A stretch of 64,000 nt of DNA, taken from assembly GCA_001939145.1 (NCBI GenBank), contig LSRX01001553.1:1-64000 (forward strand), written 5' to 3'. The notes beneath the pieces were generated by a model. The model did no database searches, was not told where the DNA came from, and saw only the letters and a program-made list of their open reading frames with translations. The translations under genes and the position numbers were made by a program. Position 1 is the first letter of the stretch. Each line of letters opens with the position of its first letter. Source of the stretch: Symbiodinium microadriaticum (lineage: Eukaryota > Sar > Dinophyceae > Suessiales > Symbiodiniaceae). This document shows, piece by piece, positions 11,371 through 21,142 of this stretch.

Positions 11371-11449
11371 AACCTAAACCCTAAACCCTAAACCCTAAGC
11401 CCTAAACCCTAAACCCTAAACCCTAAACCCTAAACCCTAAACCCTAAGC
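11371..11449 (+). repeat. interstitial telomere-like (CCCTAAA) block
   Basis: About eleven heptamers, two with AAGCC variants, followed by a run of A. This is the plant/alveolate telomere motif. Confidence 0.97.
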
Positions 11450-11549
11450 CGTCTCCGGAGCCCAAAAAAAAAAAAACCACGCGCGGACGGTGCAACGCAG
11501 ATCGGGGGCTCAGGCCTTCAAGGCGCCAGTCCCAGGGGGGGGCTCCTGC

Positions 11550-11760
11550 AAGGACTGTAAAATAGTATAGTAGAGTGCATATATAGTATAGTGCATATAC
11601 TATGCTATATTATATTATGTTATATTGCATTATATTTTGTTACATTATTATATGATATTATATTACATTATTATATTATATTAAAATATATTATCGTATA
11701 TTATATTATATTATATTGTATTTTATTTTATTCATAGATATATATATATATATATATAAG
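11550..11760. repeat. AT-rich tract with TATAT/TATTA words
   Basis: About 200 bp almost free of G and C, ending in a TA dinucleotide run. Confidence 0.9.
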
Positions 11761-11893
11761 ATCTCAACTGCCCTTTTACTGCAAGGACAGGCTGACTGCC
11801 TCTGCGTCTTGTCGGTGCAAGACGTCAGCGAGCAGACTGCAGGGCTGAATGAGAACGGGTTTAAAGCCTCTTCTTATCCTCCATCTTACAGGT

Positions 11894-11916
11894 ACCCTAA
11901 ACCCTAAACCCTAAAC
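11894..11916 (+). repeat. interstitial telomere-like block (about 3 units)
   Basis: Three consecutive CCCTAAA units follow GGTA. Confidence 0.95.
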
Positions 11917-12042
11917 GGTGAGGAAGAAGCTGCCTGATCGCCCTCGCCGACGCTTCCTTGGGAGCTGCTGGCCGCCTCACTGCCCACATGCGCATCATTT
12001 CAGCAGAACATCATAGGGCAAGAAATGTGTCGTACTCATTCT

Positions 12043-12103
12043 GAACCCTAAACCCTAAACCCTAAACCCTAAACCCCTAAAGCCTAAACCCTAAACCCTA
12101 AAA
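12043..12103 (+). repeat. interstitial telomere-like block (about 8 units)
   Basis: CCCTAAA units with CCCCTAAAG variants. It lies 90 bp beyond the stop of the minus-strand exon candidate at 12194. Confidence 0.97.
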
Positions 12104-12193
12104 AATTCTGGCAGTGCGATTGACACGTTGTCCTGTACCCGGCGGGGAACCTTGTCGGCTCCGCAGGGACCCGCGCCAGGCTGGCCGCCTGCC

Positions 12194-12475
12194 TCATTTC
12201 GAGCGCTGCGCGCTCTGGCTCTGTCTGCTCAGTTTTCGGGTGTCTGATCTTGCTGAGCTTCTGTGCCCGACTTCGGAGTGGCCACAGACGCAGGCTCCAT
12301 CGGGGCACTTGACCCAGTCCTCTCCTGAAGATACATGCACTTCCGACTTCCTGCCCGACATGTTGCTGAAATCGTCCGGCGCAGAGCTGGAATGCATCCA
12401 AGCATCAGCCACTGACAACGACCTCCGCTCGCCAACGTCAACGTGGAGTCCCTCTACGACCGGATGCAGCTCTTC
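12194..12475 (-). CDS. candidate terminal exon, Ser/Arg-rich C-terminus
   Basis: After an acceptor-like TTTGTAG|G the minus strand is open for 93 residues to TGA. It starts EELHPVVEGLHVDVGERRS, passes through a small cysteine cluster (KCPDGACVCGHSE) and ends in a Ser/Arg/Gln-rich tail. Purine-first codons are clearly more frequent here than on the plus strand, which is itself open for 126 codons (12114-12494). The cysteine pattern is too short to call a zinc finger. Confidence 0.4.
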   Translation of the reverse strand, partial: EELHPVVEGLHVDVGERRSLSVADAWMHSSSAPDDFSNMSGRKSEVHVSSGEDWVKCPDGACVCGHSEVGHRSSARSDTRKLSRQSQSAQRSK

Positions 12476-12853
12476 CTACAAATTCCACAAGTAGTAAGTA
12501 GGATGATTGAGTACACTCTATGATGCGCCAGATACAGACTCAAGACAATCCGAGCAACGGCGGGCTTAAGCCCGAGTCGAGCTGATGCTGCAGCTCCTGC
12601 GGCTGTCTGACAGCTACGCAGCTACAGGTACTTACAACCTGGCTTCAAAGTGAGCTTCCGGTCGTCGGAAATTGCCAACCTGTCGGTTCTGTAATCCCTC
12701 GTTGCCATCAAACTGACGAACGCGCGACACCACGGTCTCTTACGAGCGACGCTGTCCAATTGCCACGTGTTCTGTCAAGGAACCAAGGCAAATCCAAAGA
12801 AGCCCCTCTTTTAAGCGCCAGAGTAGAACAGAGAAGCCTAAAGGGCCTAAAGC
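12476..12853. other. spacer with degenerate telomere-like words
   Basis: Mostly unique. 12833-12872 holds decayed CCTAAAG/CCCTAAA words that overlap the end of the neighbouring exon candidate. Confidence 0.5.
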
Positions 12854-13601
12854 CTAAGCGGCCCTAAACCCCGGGTCCTCCAACTCCAGATCAGCAGCGG
12901 CCTGCAGCTCCGGATCCTGGCTGTCCAGCTTCTTCAGCTCCTCGAGCTTTGCAAAGGCAATGGTAATTACGAAATTACGGGGGGCATCGGTGCGTTTCAA
13001 TTTCCAGACACCTGACCAGCAACTTCATATTGCAATGGAGTCAAACCCGAGTCCCTCATGTCCCTCTTTCGCCGGCACGGTTAACGTTGACCAGCATGCC
13101 GCTGATGGCAATCTAGGCTCAAGTTCTGCGGGCCTCAGGGGCCTGCAGATTTGGGGAGGAGCTATAAAATTCGGATACATAGATTTCGGGTTGCTATGGC
13201 AAACTAGGGGAATGTCCAGAACGCTGCATCGGTGCCACAGGTGCGTGCTCTCGAAATTCCGCTTTTGCCCCTTTGTGCCTAGCCCTTGGCACCTCCACTC
13301 GCTGCAACTTCTGCTGCATCTCAGCGGCATGCCTTAGTCCATATCCGGCGGAGCAGTCCGAAGCGCAGCAGCACAGGCAGCCAAGTCTCTGCTCCGCCTT
13401 CCTGGCTGCTTCCTCGGCGAGCTGCTGCTGTTGCTGTTGATGCAGCCGCAGGGCCTGGGGGAGGAGGGGGAGGGGGTGGCGGAGGGGGCTCTTCATCGCA
13501 AACTGCGCCTCGACATGCTGCTTCTCCACCCTCTCGAACTCCAACCTGGTTATTGCTTCGACAAAGGGCCTATCGGGACTATCACCAGGAGCTGGTCTCG
13601 C
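12854..13601 (-). CDS. coiled-coil protein candidate, at least two exons
   Basis: The upstream exon starts at 13601 after CCCTGCAG and is open for about 135 codons. It contains ITRLEFERVEKQHVEAQFAM, a Gln run followed by LAEEAARKAEQRL, and MQQKLQRVEVPRARHKGAKA. These charged heptad-like segments suggest a coiled coil. The first 37 codons have very strong purine-first bias. The downstream exon, 13011-12854, follows GGTCAG|G, reads TIAFAKLEELKKLDSQDPEL and ends in TAG within telomere-like words. The plus strand is open at 13286-13801 but has a weaker codon pattern. The intervening 13020-13190 is unresolved, and function is unknown. Confidence 0.5.
13455..13489 (+). other. G-quadruplex-capable tract
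   Basis: Four or more runs of at least five G separated by 1-7 bases lie on the plus strand. The complement is a pyrimidine tract inside the coiled-coil frame and could alternatively act as an intron polypyrimidine tract (it ends CCCCCAG). Confidence 0.7.
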
Positions 13602-14900
13602 CTGCAGGGCTCCAGGAGGGCAGCACCGATATTTCGCAAGGCCTGCGAACTACAGCGAGCGCCTTCAGTTCCCGACCTGGTGACTTCGACCGTTACGGCA
13701 AAATGGAAAAACGTTTCCTGACTGCAGTCATACGTTACATGGGGACGGGGCGACTTGGTCTTTGTCCTATGTCTTTTTCAGCCGCACACATGCACCACTG
13801 ACACATCGAGGCTCACTCTCTCTCGCACACAGCGCCCGCACCTCGCACCTGTTCGGGTCCAGTCCGGTGGCAGATGCGGCGCGTGCGCATGCATCAACTC
13901 GCCAGCGGATCCACTCCCAGGGCCTGGAGGGAAAGCGGGGGAGCCCCCCGCAGCGGTCTATACGATGAAAGCTTTGGGAGCCCTGAGGTCTGCGAGCCTC
14001 ACTCCCGGCGAGCGAGACTTGGTCTGGAAGTGGGGCACTCCCGCAACGGCAGCTTCAATCGCACCTGCCTGCAAATTCCGAGACCCAAGCACGGCTACTG
14101 CGCTGCCTGTCTGAAACCGTGAGGAGAGGAATGACATCCGAGCCTAACTGTGCAAGTGGTCACCCGAAATCTCAACTTCCGGTAACTACCGTATTCAACG
14201 TTTTTACCGCTCTAGGTTGGATCGACCACATGAGACGAAAAAAACATCTTTAGGATTTCGCTGGGCTGCGATGCAGATGGACCCGATCTCGCAAAGTGCT
14301 GTCTCCTCATGGCAGAGCAGAGCACCACGCAGATTGCTTCCGGCAATCAAACTTGCATCAGATATTCTGTGCCGGGCCAGTCAAACACGGAGCAGAGGCT
14401 GCAGGAAGCTGGCTTCCCAAGTCTCGAAATTTAAGCAGATACGGCAACAACTTCTGTGCCGAGGTCGCAGGCACTAGGTGTCTAGCAGCGTATCAGGTAC
14501 CCACCACATCCCACCACCTCTTCCTTACGACATTCGGACACCCGTTCCGGGTTTAGGGTTTCTGCCGCAGGTTTGAGCCGGACCCACCCAGCTGATGTGG
14601 CGCGGAGGTCGCAAGACAAAACGTCTTCCCAAGTTCGCAAGAATCTCGCACCTTTGTCTTGTCCAGGAGCAGGTGAGGATACAACGTTAGACGTTCTTGT
14701 CCTACAGCTTTGTCTGACGTTGAGCAGGAGGCCAGTAAAGTCAGTTGACCTGCTCCTGCCCACAGTGCGACGTGCGCGACGTGGAGTCGGAGGTGGCAAG
14801 AATGCTCGCAGTAACATGTCGAACCTGTGTCCAGTGAGGCAACATGATGCTAGCATCTCTAACATTCTGGTGACCCTGCCGATGCGACGAAGCAACGAGC
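13602..14900. other. no resolved gene
   Basis: Frames of 80-137 codons are open on both strands (13755-14122 plus, 14482-14895 minus, 14573-14965 plus). A single forward TTTAGGG pair sits at 14549-14562. No boundary or domain allows a choice. Confidence 0.4.
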
Positions 14901-14901
14901 A

Positions 14902-15211
14902 TGCACACGCGGAGCTTGTACTCTGCTGCCCTCGACGAGGTCAGTCAGCGGGTCAAGCAGTATGAAATTTCAGTTCAAGTCTCTTCCGTCGTAAGCGCAG
15001 CCGCGGCATGCTCCTTGCAGACGCTCCGTCAGAAGAGCTCACTCAAGTTGCAGAACCACAGGAGAAGCGGGTCTCAAAAGCACTGCCAGGGGATCCGCAG
15101 TTCCTCCAGGCCCAGCAAGGCGTCCCCGCTGCGGGCGGTCTCCCAGGCAATCGCGAGGATGCTGCGATGCTGCTGCTTGCCTGTCTTATATGGTTGTCAC
15201 AGTGTCAGTAG
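14902..15211 (+). CDS. candidate two-exon fragment, strand uncertain
   Basis: On the plus strand a frame with ATG at 14901 reads SAALDEVSQRVKQYEISVQ. A second frame after CTCCTTGCAG reads DAPSEELTQVAEPQEKR and continues into KALPGDPQFLQAQQGVPAAG. The second piece has purine-first bias of about 0.6. The minus strand offers an alternative (ILAIAWETARSGDALLGLEE), so strand is not settled. No family is recognised. Confidence 0.3.
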
Positions 15212-15862
15212 CGAGGACCATGCAAAAGATGTATGCTGCAGGAACCACAAGGCATGTTAAATACGAGCTTCATGCTTCACATTCATCGTTGCAGAGCAAA
15301 GAAACATGTACGTTTCAACAAGCATCTCGGTGGATTTTGGGGTTTTCAAGCCAGAGAGCACCGTTCTGGCCCTGAAGGGCCCCAACATGCCCTAATGTTG
15401 GATTCCCTGTCAACGAGTTTACACAGCCGCCCTGTGCTGGCCTGAGCTGTTTCTTGAAGAAAGCTTTTTTTGGGGGGGAAGGTGGCGGGGGGGGTGGGGT
15501 AAATCTATAATTCTCATGGCGAGCGGTGAGAGATCTCCTTGGGAAGGCCTATGCCTATGCTTCTCTTGTGCTGGCCGAAGTTGCTAAACTTTGAAATCCC
15601 CTTCGAGGACGGAAGATATGTAAACCCCGCCCACACTCACACCCCCCCCCCTTACATGGTCCCCCTGTCACGAAAGCTGCTATTGCCTGGACCTGCCTGG
15701 ACGCTGCCTTTCGTGTACATGGGCATGACACCAGTTGAGTTTCAGCACTGGCTTCGGTTTGGACTCTCCGTTCTTGAGAAAAGGCGGAAGCTGGCGGAAT
15801 CGTCGCCCACATGCTGGACGAGAGTACACCTCGACATCATAAGAAAACCCCCCAATCCGCGA
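15212..15862. other. mostly unassigned; G-rich tract and ORFs of uncertain strand
   Basis: 15471-15499 is a G-run tract able to form a G-quadruplex. 15375-15402 holds a 7-bp perfect hairpin (CCAACAT/ATGTTGG). 15539-16066 plus and 15555-15812 minus are both open. The minus frame is Gln/Ala-rich and could be an exon. Confidence 0.4.
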
Positions 15863-15977
15863 TCAAGCTCCAAATGCTGCGAAGCTGCTGATACCAGATT
15901 TCAGCAACATTGCTGCGAAGTCATTCAGCGCGCCAATCGCCGCCTCATGGAATGGATTGTCTGGCTCGTGGGACAGC
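15863..15977 (-). CDS. candidate 38-codon terminal exon
   Basis: The exon starts after GAGGTTTCAG|G in phase 1 and stays open to TGA. It reads LSHEPDNPFHEAAIGALNDF and then AAMLLKSGISSFAAFGA. Length and phase agree exactly (1 + 114 nt). Purine-first codons are about two thirds, versus half for the overlapping plus-strand frame. It looks like an amphipathic helical C-terminus; the family is unknown. Confidence 0.45.
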
Positions 15978-16040
15978 CTGAAACCTCGCCGGCCATGCAG
16001 AGATGCACGCATGATGCATGCAGCATGCACGTAGCCCTTT

Positions 16041-16150
16041 CGGTCGGTGGGTGGGTGGGCTGGTGAGCGGCTGGTGAGTAGGTAGGTAGGCACGCAGGCA
16101 GGTAGGTTTGTGGAGGTGTAGGTCAGTGTAGGTGTACACACACGTGCCGA
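16041..16150. repeat. degenerate GGTG/GTAG/GCAG tetramer tract
   Basis: GGTGGGTGGG-type words pass into GTAG tetramers and then GT-rich sequence with ACACAC. Confidence 0.85.
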
Positions 16151-16389
16151 CAAGACACGCACTCAGACATGCACATGCAGATAATGTACACAAACCAATG
16201 GCAATGTGTCAATGTGATTCAACAGTCTGAGCCCTCCTTTCAACCGGGCTGTGATGCCAGATTTGTCCAGGCTGCCTCGACCACCTCATCTCGATGCGCA
16301 GTGGAGGCACTCATTTTTGCGGCCTTGGTCTGCTTACCGGAGCGAATATCCGCAGAACTGACCTCTTAGGTCGTATACTTCAGTATGTC

Positions 16390-16618
16390 ATAGAATGTTG
16401 TAGCATATCATAGTACATTATAGTATATTGGTGCTTGGCCGCATCCCAGAGCCGGGAGAGCACTTCTCTCTCCCGGAAGCCGTGGAGCGCAGCAAAAGCC
16501 CACAAGAGGCGCCGAGACCGGCTAACAGCTAGCAGGAGGTATCCAAGAAGGGATTCAGGATGCAAGCCTTCCATGTTTGCTCCAATATCTGTCTTCGAGA
16601 CTCTCCCGACTCATCATA
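16390..16618 (-). CDS. OPR/RAP-like repeat exon candidate
   Basis: The minus strand is open from about 16618 through MEGLHPESLLGYLLLAVSRS to LLWAFAALHGFREREVLSRL. LLWAFAALHG matches the W-A-[FL]-A core of octotricopeptide (OPR)-type helical repeats. In green algae and alveolates such proteins bind organelle RNA and often carry a C-terminal RAP domain. The frame runs on into AT-rich TATA words below 16430, probably intron. The plus frame is Ser/Arg-rich, as expected for an antisense shadow. Only one repeat is visible, so the assignment is tentative. Confidence 0.4.
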
Positions 16619-16634
16619 ATCGTATGTCACTTTA

Positions 16635-18330
16635 ATGATCCAGCTGAACACGTGTGTCACGGGACATCGGCTTGCTTGGAGGTCGCAGGAAAGTACGTTC
16701 AAGCGGCCTGGGTCACTGACTCACACCACCAACATGGCAAAGGGTGATGCCATTTTGCTTGCTGCGGCGATGCCGACGGTACTCGTGGTATATGCGAGTC
16801 TTTGTTGGATCCCAAGCAGGGCAACATCACAGCCAGATTCGTCCATCTTTCATTCCGTGCTGTTGCCCTGCCTGCAGGCACATCCGAGGTGGTTATGTAT
16901 TGCACCACTGCGACATGTGATGCCGGTCGCCACTCTGCAGCACTCTGTTCCTATTAGTGGCCGCTGTTCCGATGAGTTGGGAGGCCGGCTTCACAGGCCC
17001 GAGGGCTGGCTGCACAGGCTCCGCAGCCAAAAGAGCGTACCAGAGCCGGCGTCGTCAGCCTTGTCAGCCTCGCCCAGCCCTTTAAAATCAGGACTTGAGA
17101 CGACTTTTTATCCATGGACTCGGTGAGATCCTCTCACTTCTAGCACAGCCCAAGAGTGCCTTTTTCGCAATTCTCTCTTGCGACAAAAATGGTGGCCTTC
17201 TCCGAAAGTTGGCACGAACACATCCTGTTCGGAGTAGAATGCATGATCAGCTCTTCTACAGCTGTGAACCAACCCGGGGCCCTCAGTCACAGCGAGGTCG
17301 CTGCGCGGGCTGTGCGGCAATTCAGATAACTGCAGACTCCACAGCAGATGGCCACCGGCACTGGATCTGAGCAACAATTATGCGAACCAGGTTTTTACAA
17401 AAGGACGATCCACCAAAACACTATCTGTGGGGAATGCGACCGGCCATGGCGCCTTGGAGTTGTGCGTAGGCATTGTCGACACTTCTCGGTGTAAGATGGC
17501 GAATCAGCTAAAAGCCTTAAGCCACCCCAACTCCATTGTCACCTTGACATGCGCAAGCACGGTCTTTAATCTGAAAAAGTTCGCCAAAGCTTGCGGGCGA
17601 AGCGCGGCGAAGCACAGAGGGTCTCACGGCTCACGGCGCCTTGAGGCGCGGTTCATGAGCGCACCGAATGCTGTGCCTGCCCGCCAGTAGTGGTGCTTCT
17701 CCCAAGTGCACGTCTTGCTGGTGAGTCCCAGCACAAACCACCGAGCTCTCCTTGCTGCTGCACCATCCCTCAGCCCTCGATGAATCTCTTCGAAACGGCA
17801 CGAGGCTCTATGCTGCGATCTCCGATAGGTCCGTGGCCTCAACCGGCGTCGACGGAGGAAGAAGACCTGAGGACGATGTTGCATTAGTAGCAAACAGAAC
17901 TGGTCGGACCTGTCCCCTGTCATTGAACGGAAACATTCAGCGAAGCTCTACCTGACAGGGTGCTAAAGCCTGAGATCGCAGCCTGCAGTACCTGCACTAG
18001 GCTGGATTCGAGACTTCATGTGCAGCAAACGTGCAGAGCGCGGTGCACTGATTTAATGCTTCGCCTGTCTGAGTTGAAACGCTACATTCATGTTTGTATA
18101 ACCAACGGAGGCATCCAGAGAACAAAGAACAACTCTACTTCGGAGAAGCACCTCGCTGCTTAAAGGTGTGCAGCAAAACAGCTGGCCGTGCTGCCAAGAG
18201 CTTGCCTAGTTGAGACGCCATGGCGGTCGGTGCCATGACGGCATCTGTCGGAGTACCTACAAGCAGAAGGCATGAAGGGATATGAAGGGCTGTTGGCCGG
18301 GTCTGCTGCAAGAGACCTTGCTTAGTGCTT
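16635..18330. other. several exon candidates, strand unresolved
   Basis: Possible minus-strand exons are 16895-16715 (ITTSDVPAGRATARNERWTN), 17261-17108 (HAFYSEQDVFVPTFGEGHHF, ending TAA after an acceptor TTCACAG) and 17866-17624 (after GTCCTCAG|G, phase 0, 80 residues, includes WFVLGLTSKTCTWEKHHYW, ending TGA). Competing plus frames exist at 16635-17126, 17095-17370 and 17427-17690. The 17866-17624 piece is the most convincing because its boundary, phase and stop agree. Confidence 0.35.
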
Positions 18331-19043
18331 ACCGCTTCCCTACCTGCAGCTCATGAGCTCGAGTCCATGATACCAATCTTTGATTCCAGCGAAGATCCGT
18401 TTGCGCACCGTCGTCTTCCGCTCGCTTATTCCGGAGGGAGTAGAGCAGCCTTGTCCACAGCTGCGTCTGAAAGAGGCTCGAGACACATCTTGTCAAGACG
18501 GCGGCGAACAGATTAGATGATGAGAACATTTTTGTTGGCAACTGAATACTGCTCTGCAGCCGATATTCCTGCTTGGCCTAGATAGAAAGCTCCGTGCAAA
18601 GCTTTCAAAGCGAAAGGCATGTCCGAATGCCAAGTCACTCGAGCATGTCTGAAGACGGCAACTGGCGCCAGGGCCGATCCTGGCAGGCTGCAATGTGGTT
18701 TGAAAGACCAGGTTTCATGCTCTTGGATGAGTCGTACAGGATGGGGACACACTTTCAGGATCTGTGGCCGAGAGGTGCGCGGATCGCCAGATGCCATGGC
18801 CATGACGCTTGCGGGACGTCCCATAAGAAAACAGAAGTCCCGTCTGCACCTCATAGTCGCGGCCCATGCTACTGGGCATCGAGCTCGAGCGGTGCGAAGA
18901 GGTACCTAACTTGCTCGCGGGAGCACGGCAGAAGTTGCACGTTCAGCAAGGGATTCAATGCCATCCCTGCGTTCACGTTTGGCAGCTACAGTCTCCAAAA
19001 CGGTTCTTCGGGCTCAGCACGGCCTAGTCAAGTCAAGAACTAA
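18331..19043. other. exon candidates on both strands
   Basis: 18466-18344 on the minus strand is bounded by TCTTTCAG and CTGCAG|GTAGGG and is 41 codons long. The same stretch follows a good acceptor on the plus strand (CCTACCTGCAG at 18348). 18594-19043 is a 149-codon plus ORF opposite a 113-codon minus ORF. Neither is decisive. Confidence 0.35.
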
Positions 19044-19287
19044 ATATCGATTGGCGCATGTCAGATCCTCGCAAGGGCTGAACTGCACATTCTTGCGAGG
19101 TGCCATCGCAGTTAACGTCGTCATCCTCGTCATCGCTGTCCTGCCGAACATGTGCGGGCAGCGAAGATTTCAGGAACGACTCTTCAAAGTGACTGAAAAC
19201 GCTTAGGAAATCACAGCTGACCCTGCATGTTCCGTAACGGGTGTAATTGCCAATCATCTGTCCACTGCAACAACAAGCCCACACCAC
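19033..19287 (-). CDS. candidate exon with acidic cluster
   Basis: After TTGTTGTTGCAG near 19252 the minus strand reads FSHFEESFLKSSLPAHVRQ, then an Asp/Glu cluster (DSDDEDDD) and a stop at 19033. An acidic cluster of this type is common in nuclear proteins. Immediately upstream another frame reads LFVKNSFLHVEEWCGLVVA, so either a very short intron or a frameshift separates them. The plus strand is also open at 18958-19206 but reads as a hydrophobic antisense product. Confidence 0.35.
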   Translation of the reverse strand: MVWACCCSGQMIGNYTRYGTCRVSCDFLSVFSHFEESFLKSSLPAHVRQDSDDEDDDVNCDGTSQECAVQPLRGSDMRQSIFSS

Positions 19288-19362
19288 TCCTCCACATGCA
19301 GGAACGAGTTCTTCACGAACAGGGTGCGAGAGTTGTCCGCATCTCGGATGCTACCCCAGCGA

Positions 19363-19507
19363 ATTCCGAAAGGTAAAAGAGAATGCCGCACGTTGTGTCA
19401 AAAAGATCTCGAAGGTGCGAAGAGCTCGCGCAGCCACATTGAATTACGAAGCTCGAACACATGCTCCACACAAGCTGAGGCTCTATTTCGTCGGTGTCGA
19501 GACCTGA
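19363..19507 (+). CDS. basic exon candidate, plus strand
   Basis: The frame reads EFRKVKENAARCVKKISKVR and continues basic to a TGA stop at 19507, with purine-first codons of about 63 %. The minus strand is also open (DEIEPQLVWSMCSS) but with weaker bias. The function of this Lys/Arg-rich segment is unknown. Confidence 0.3.
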
Positions 19508-19880
19508 GACTGGTGCAAGGATCACCTACTTTGCATGACCAAACGTCACACTCTGCCTGAGCCTAGACTGACATTTAGTCACACAGCGTGCAGACTGACC
19601 GAGAGTCGGGGCTCACCTGTTGGCAGGTCGGAACAGGTGCACAATATGCTGAGCTCTTCACGCGAAAGTGTGATCTTGCACAGGCCTTGGCAACCACCCA
19701 GCCGCTCAGCCCTCATCCTGTCATAATTATACGACATGTCACCTGGCCACTGGCATGAGTGCATCTTAGCGCAGCACACCATCTGCAAAGACCGCTCGCC
19801 GACGGACTCCTCGTGGTAGAGTGTAGTTCAAGCGGAGCGCAAGGGCAGCGGCATGCACATGCCACTGCAGTACCCAGCCA

Positions 19881-20180
19881 TCAGTAAGTAGTGATCATGT
19901 GAAGTCGGGCAAGCACCTTCTTGCCTGAATTTGCCTGAAGTTGCCTGTGGCTCTCTATCCGCGGCGAATCACCTGCTAATCCTGCTGGAAGGCTACAAGA
20001 CCGGGTTGTGATTTTGCCGGCACGGCCCCGCTCCTGTGGGCCATGCATCAGGCTCATGGCAGTCTCATAGCCACCTCCGGAAATAGAGAAACAGATCTTG
20101 AGCCTTCGTTCGCATGCTTGTACGGCTTGTACACACCGCTTCACGGTAATGTGGTGGGGTCCATTTTCTGCAGACAAGAG
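19881..20180 (-). CDS. candidate terminal exon, unknown protein
   Basis: After CTCTTGTCTGCAG the minus strand is open to TGA at 19881. It reads HHITVKRCVQAVQACERRL, then a Gly-rich segment (SISGGGYETAMSLMHGPQ) and a basic end. Purine-first bias is about 0.58, and no long plus frame covers the exon. Family unknown. Confidence 0.4.
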   Translation of the reverse strand, partial: LLSAENGPHHITVKRCVQAVQACERRLKICFSISGGGYETAMSLMHGPQERGRAGKITTRSCSLPAGLAGDSPRIESHRQLQANSGKKVLARLHMITTY

Positions 20181-20910
20181 AGGCGCACATGATGAGCTGT
20201 GGTACCGAGCAGATTGCTGCAATTGTAGATGTCCCACTAGCAAATGGGATCGTCATTGTCCGGGCGCTATGCTGTGGTCAGGCCAGAAGAAAGTGCATTT
20301 CAATGGAACCCGAATCGCCGAAGCAAGCTTCAACCTCTAGTGGAGAAGCTATGAAGCGATCTAATCTTTACAATCTGCCAACCTGCCGGTGCTGCATGGT
20401 TTGAAACCCAGCTGTCGAGATGTGTGGAGTTCAGAGTGGTTTGGTCGTGCTCTGCTTGCAGCTAAACTCCGACTTCAATGCGACTCCATCAGCACGGACT
20501 TTGCTGCCTGGGTAATTTGCGGCCAGAGAGTTGCAAGCCATGCCAGTGGCCATGCCCATCATCGGCTGCTGCGCACATGCCTCGTCACAGCTTTCAGGGT
20601 GGGTCTGTTATGTTCGGCCTTGCAGCGTCATTCATTTTGTTCTGAACTTAGTGTTCGTGTTCAGGATGTTGTGCGGTGCACTTCAGAATCGCAGGCTCAC
20701 ACAAGAGCTACTGTTGTGGAATTTGCTGATTGAGCGGCAAATCCAAAAGTCTCAGGCGTCTAGTATGCCCAGCCTGTGCCGGCCGAACGTCTGAGGCACT
20801 GCAGCGCGCAGATACTGTGGCTCACTTTTAGGCAACCCTGTAGCTGGGCCTGAGGGCGCTGGAAATTGCAGGGACGAAAGGGAAAGAAGTTGCAGAAGAT
20901 GCATGGATAC
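20181..20910. other. no supportable gene
   Basis: Plus frames of 71-114 codons overlap each other at 20189-20794 with no distinguishing evidence. Confidence 0.4.
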
Positions 20911-21011
20911 GGGTAGTTCTCTAAATGAGGGTCCCTTTTAGGGGCCTCTGTTACAAGGGCTCCGCGCAATTTAGGGGACCTAAACAGGGACCCGAATTTG
21001 GAGAACTACCC
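20911..21011. mobile_element. 101-bp MITE-like inverted-repeat element
   Basis: The left arm begins GGGTAGTTCTC and contains AAAT, GGGTCCCT and TTTAG. The reverse complement of the right arm, ending GAGAACTACCC at 21011, matches it over about 32 bp with roughly five mismatches. Only about 37 bp lie between the arms, so the element could fold into one hairpin. No clear target-site duplication was found, so it could be a MITE, a transposon end remnant or simple fold-back DNA. Confidence 0.6.
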
Positions 21012-21096
21012 ACATGATGCTTGTTGCCTTGAAGGTCTGCTGGCAAGGCTCGAGGCTTTGCCGGGAGCCTTCAGCCTTCGAGAAACCGATCTCAAG

Positions 21097-21142
21097 AACC
21101 CTAAACCCTAAACCCAAGATGAACCCCAAACCCTAAACCCTA
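21097..21142 (+). repeat. interstitial telomere-like block
   Basis: CCCTAAA units, some degenerate, interrupted by AAGATGAACC. It lies 85 bp from the inverted-repeat element. Confidence 0.93.

Noticed and set aside
11765..11785. GCCCTTTTACT resembling U5 loop 1
   Set aside because: No flanking stem or Sm-like site.
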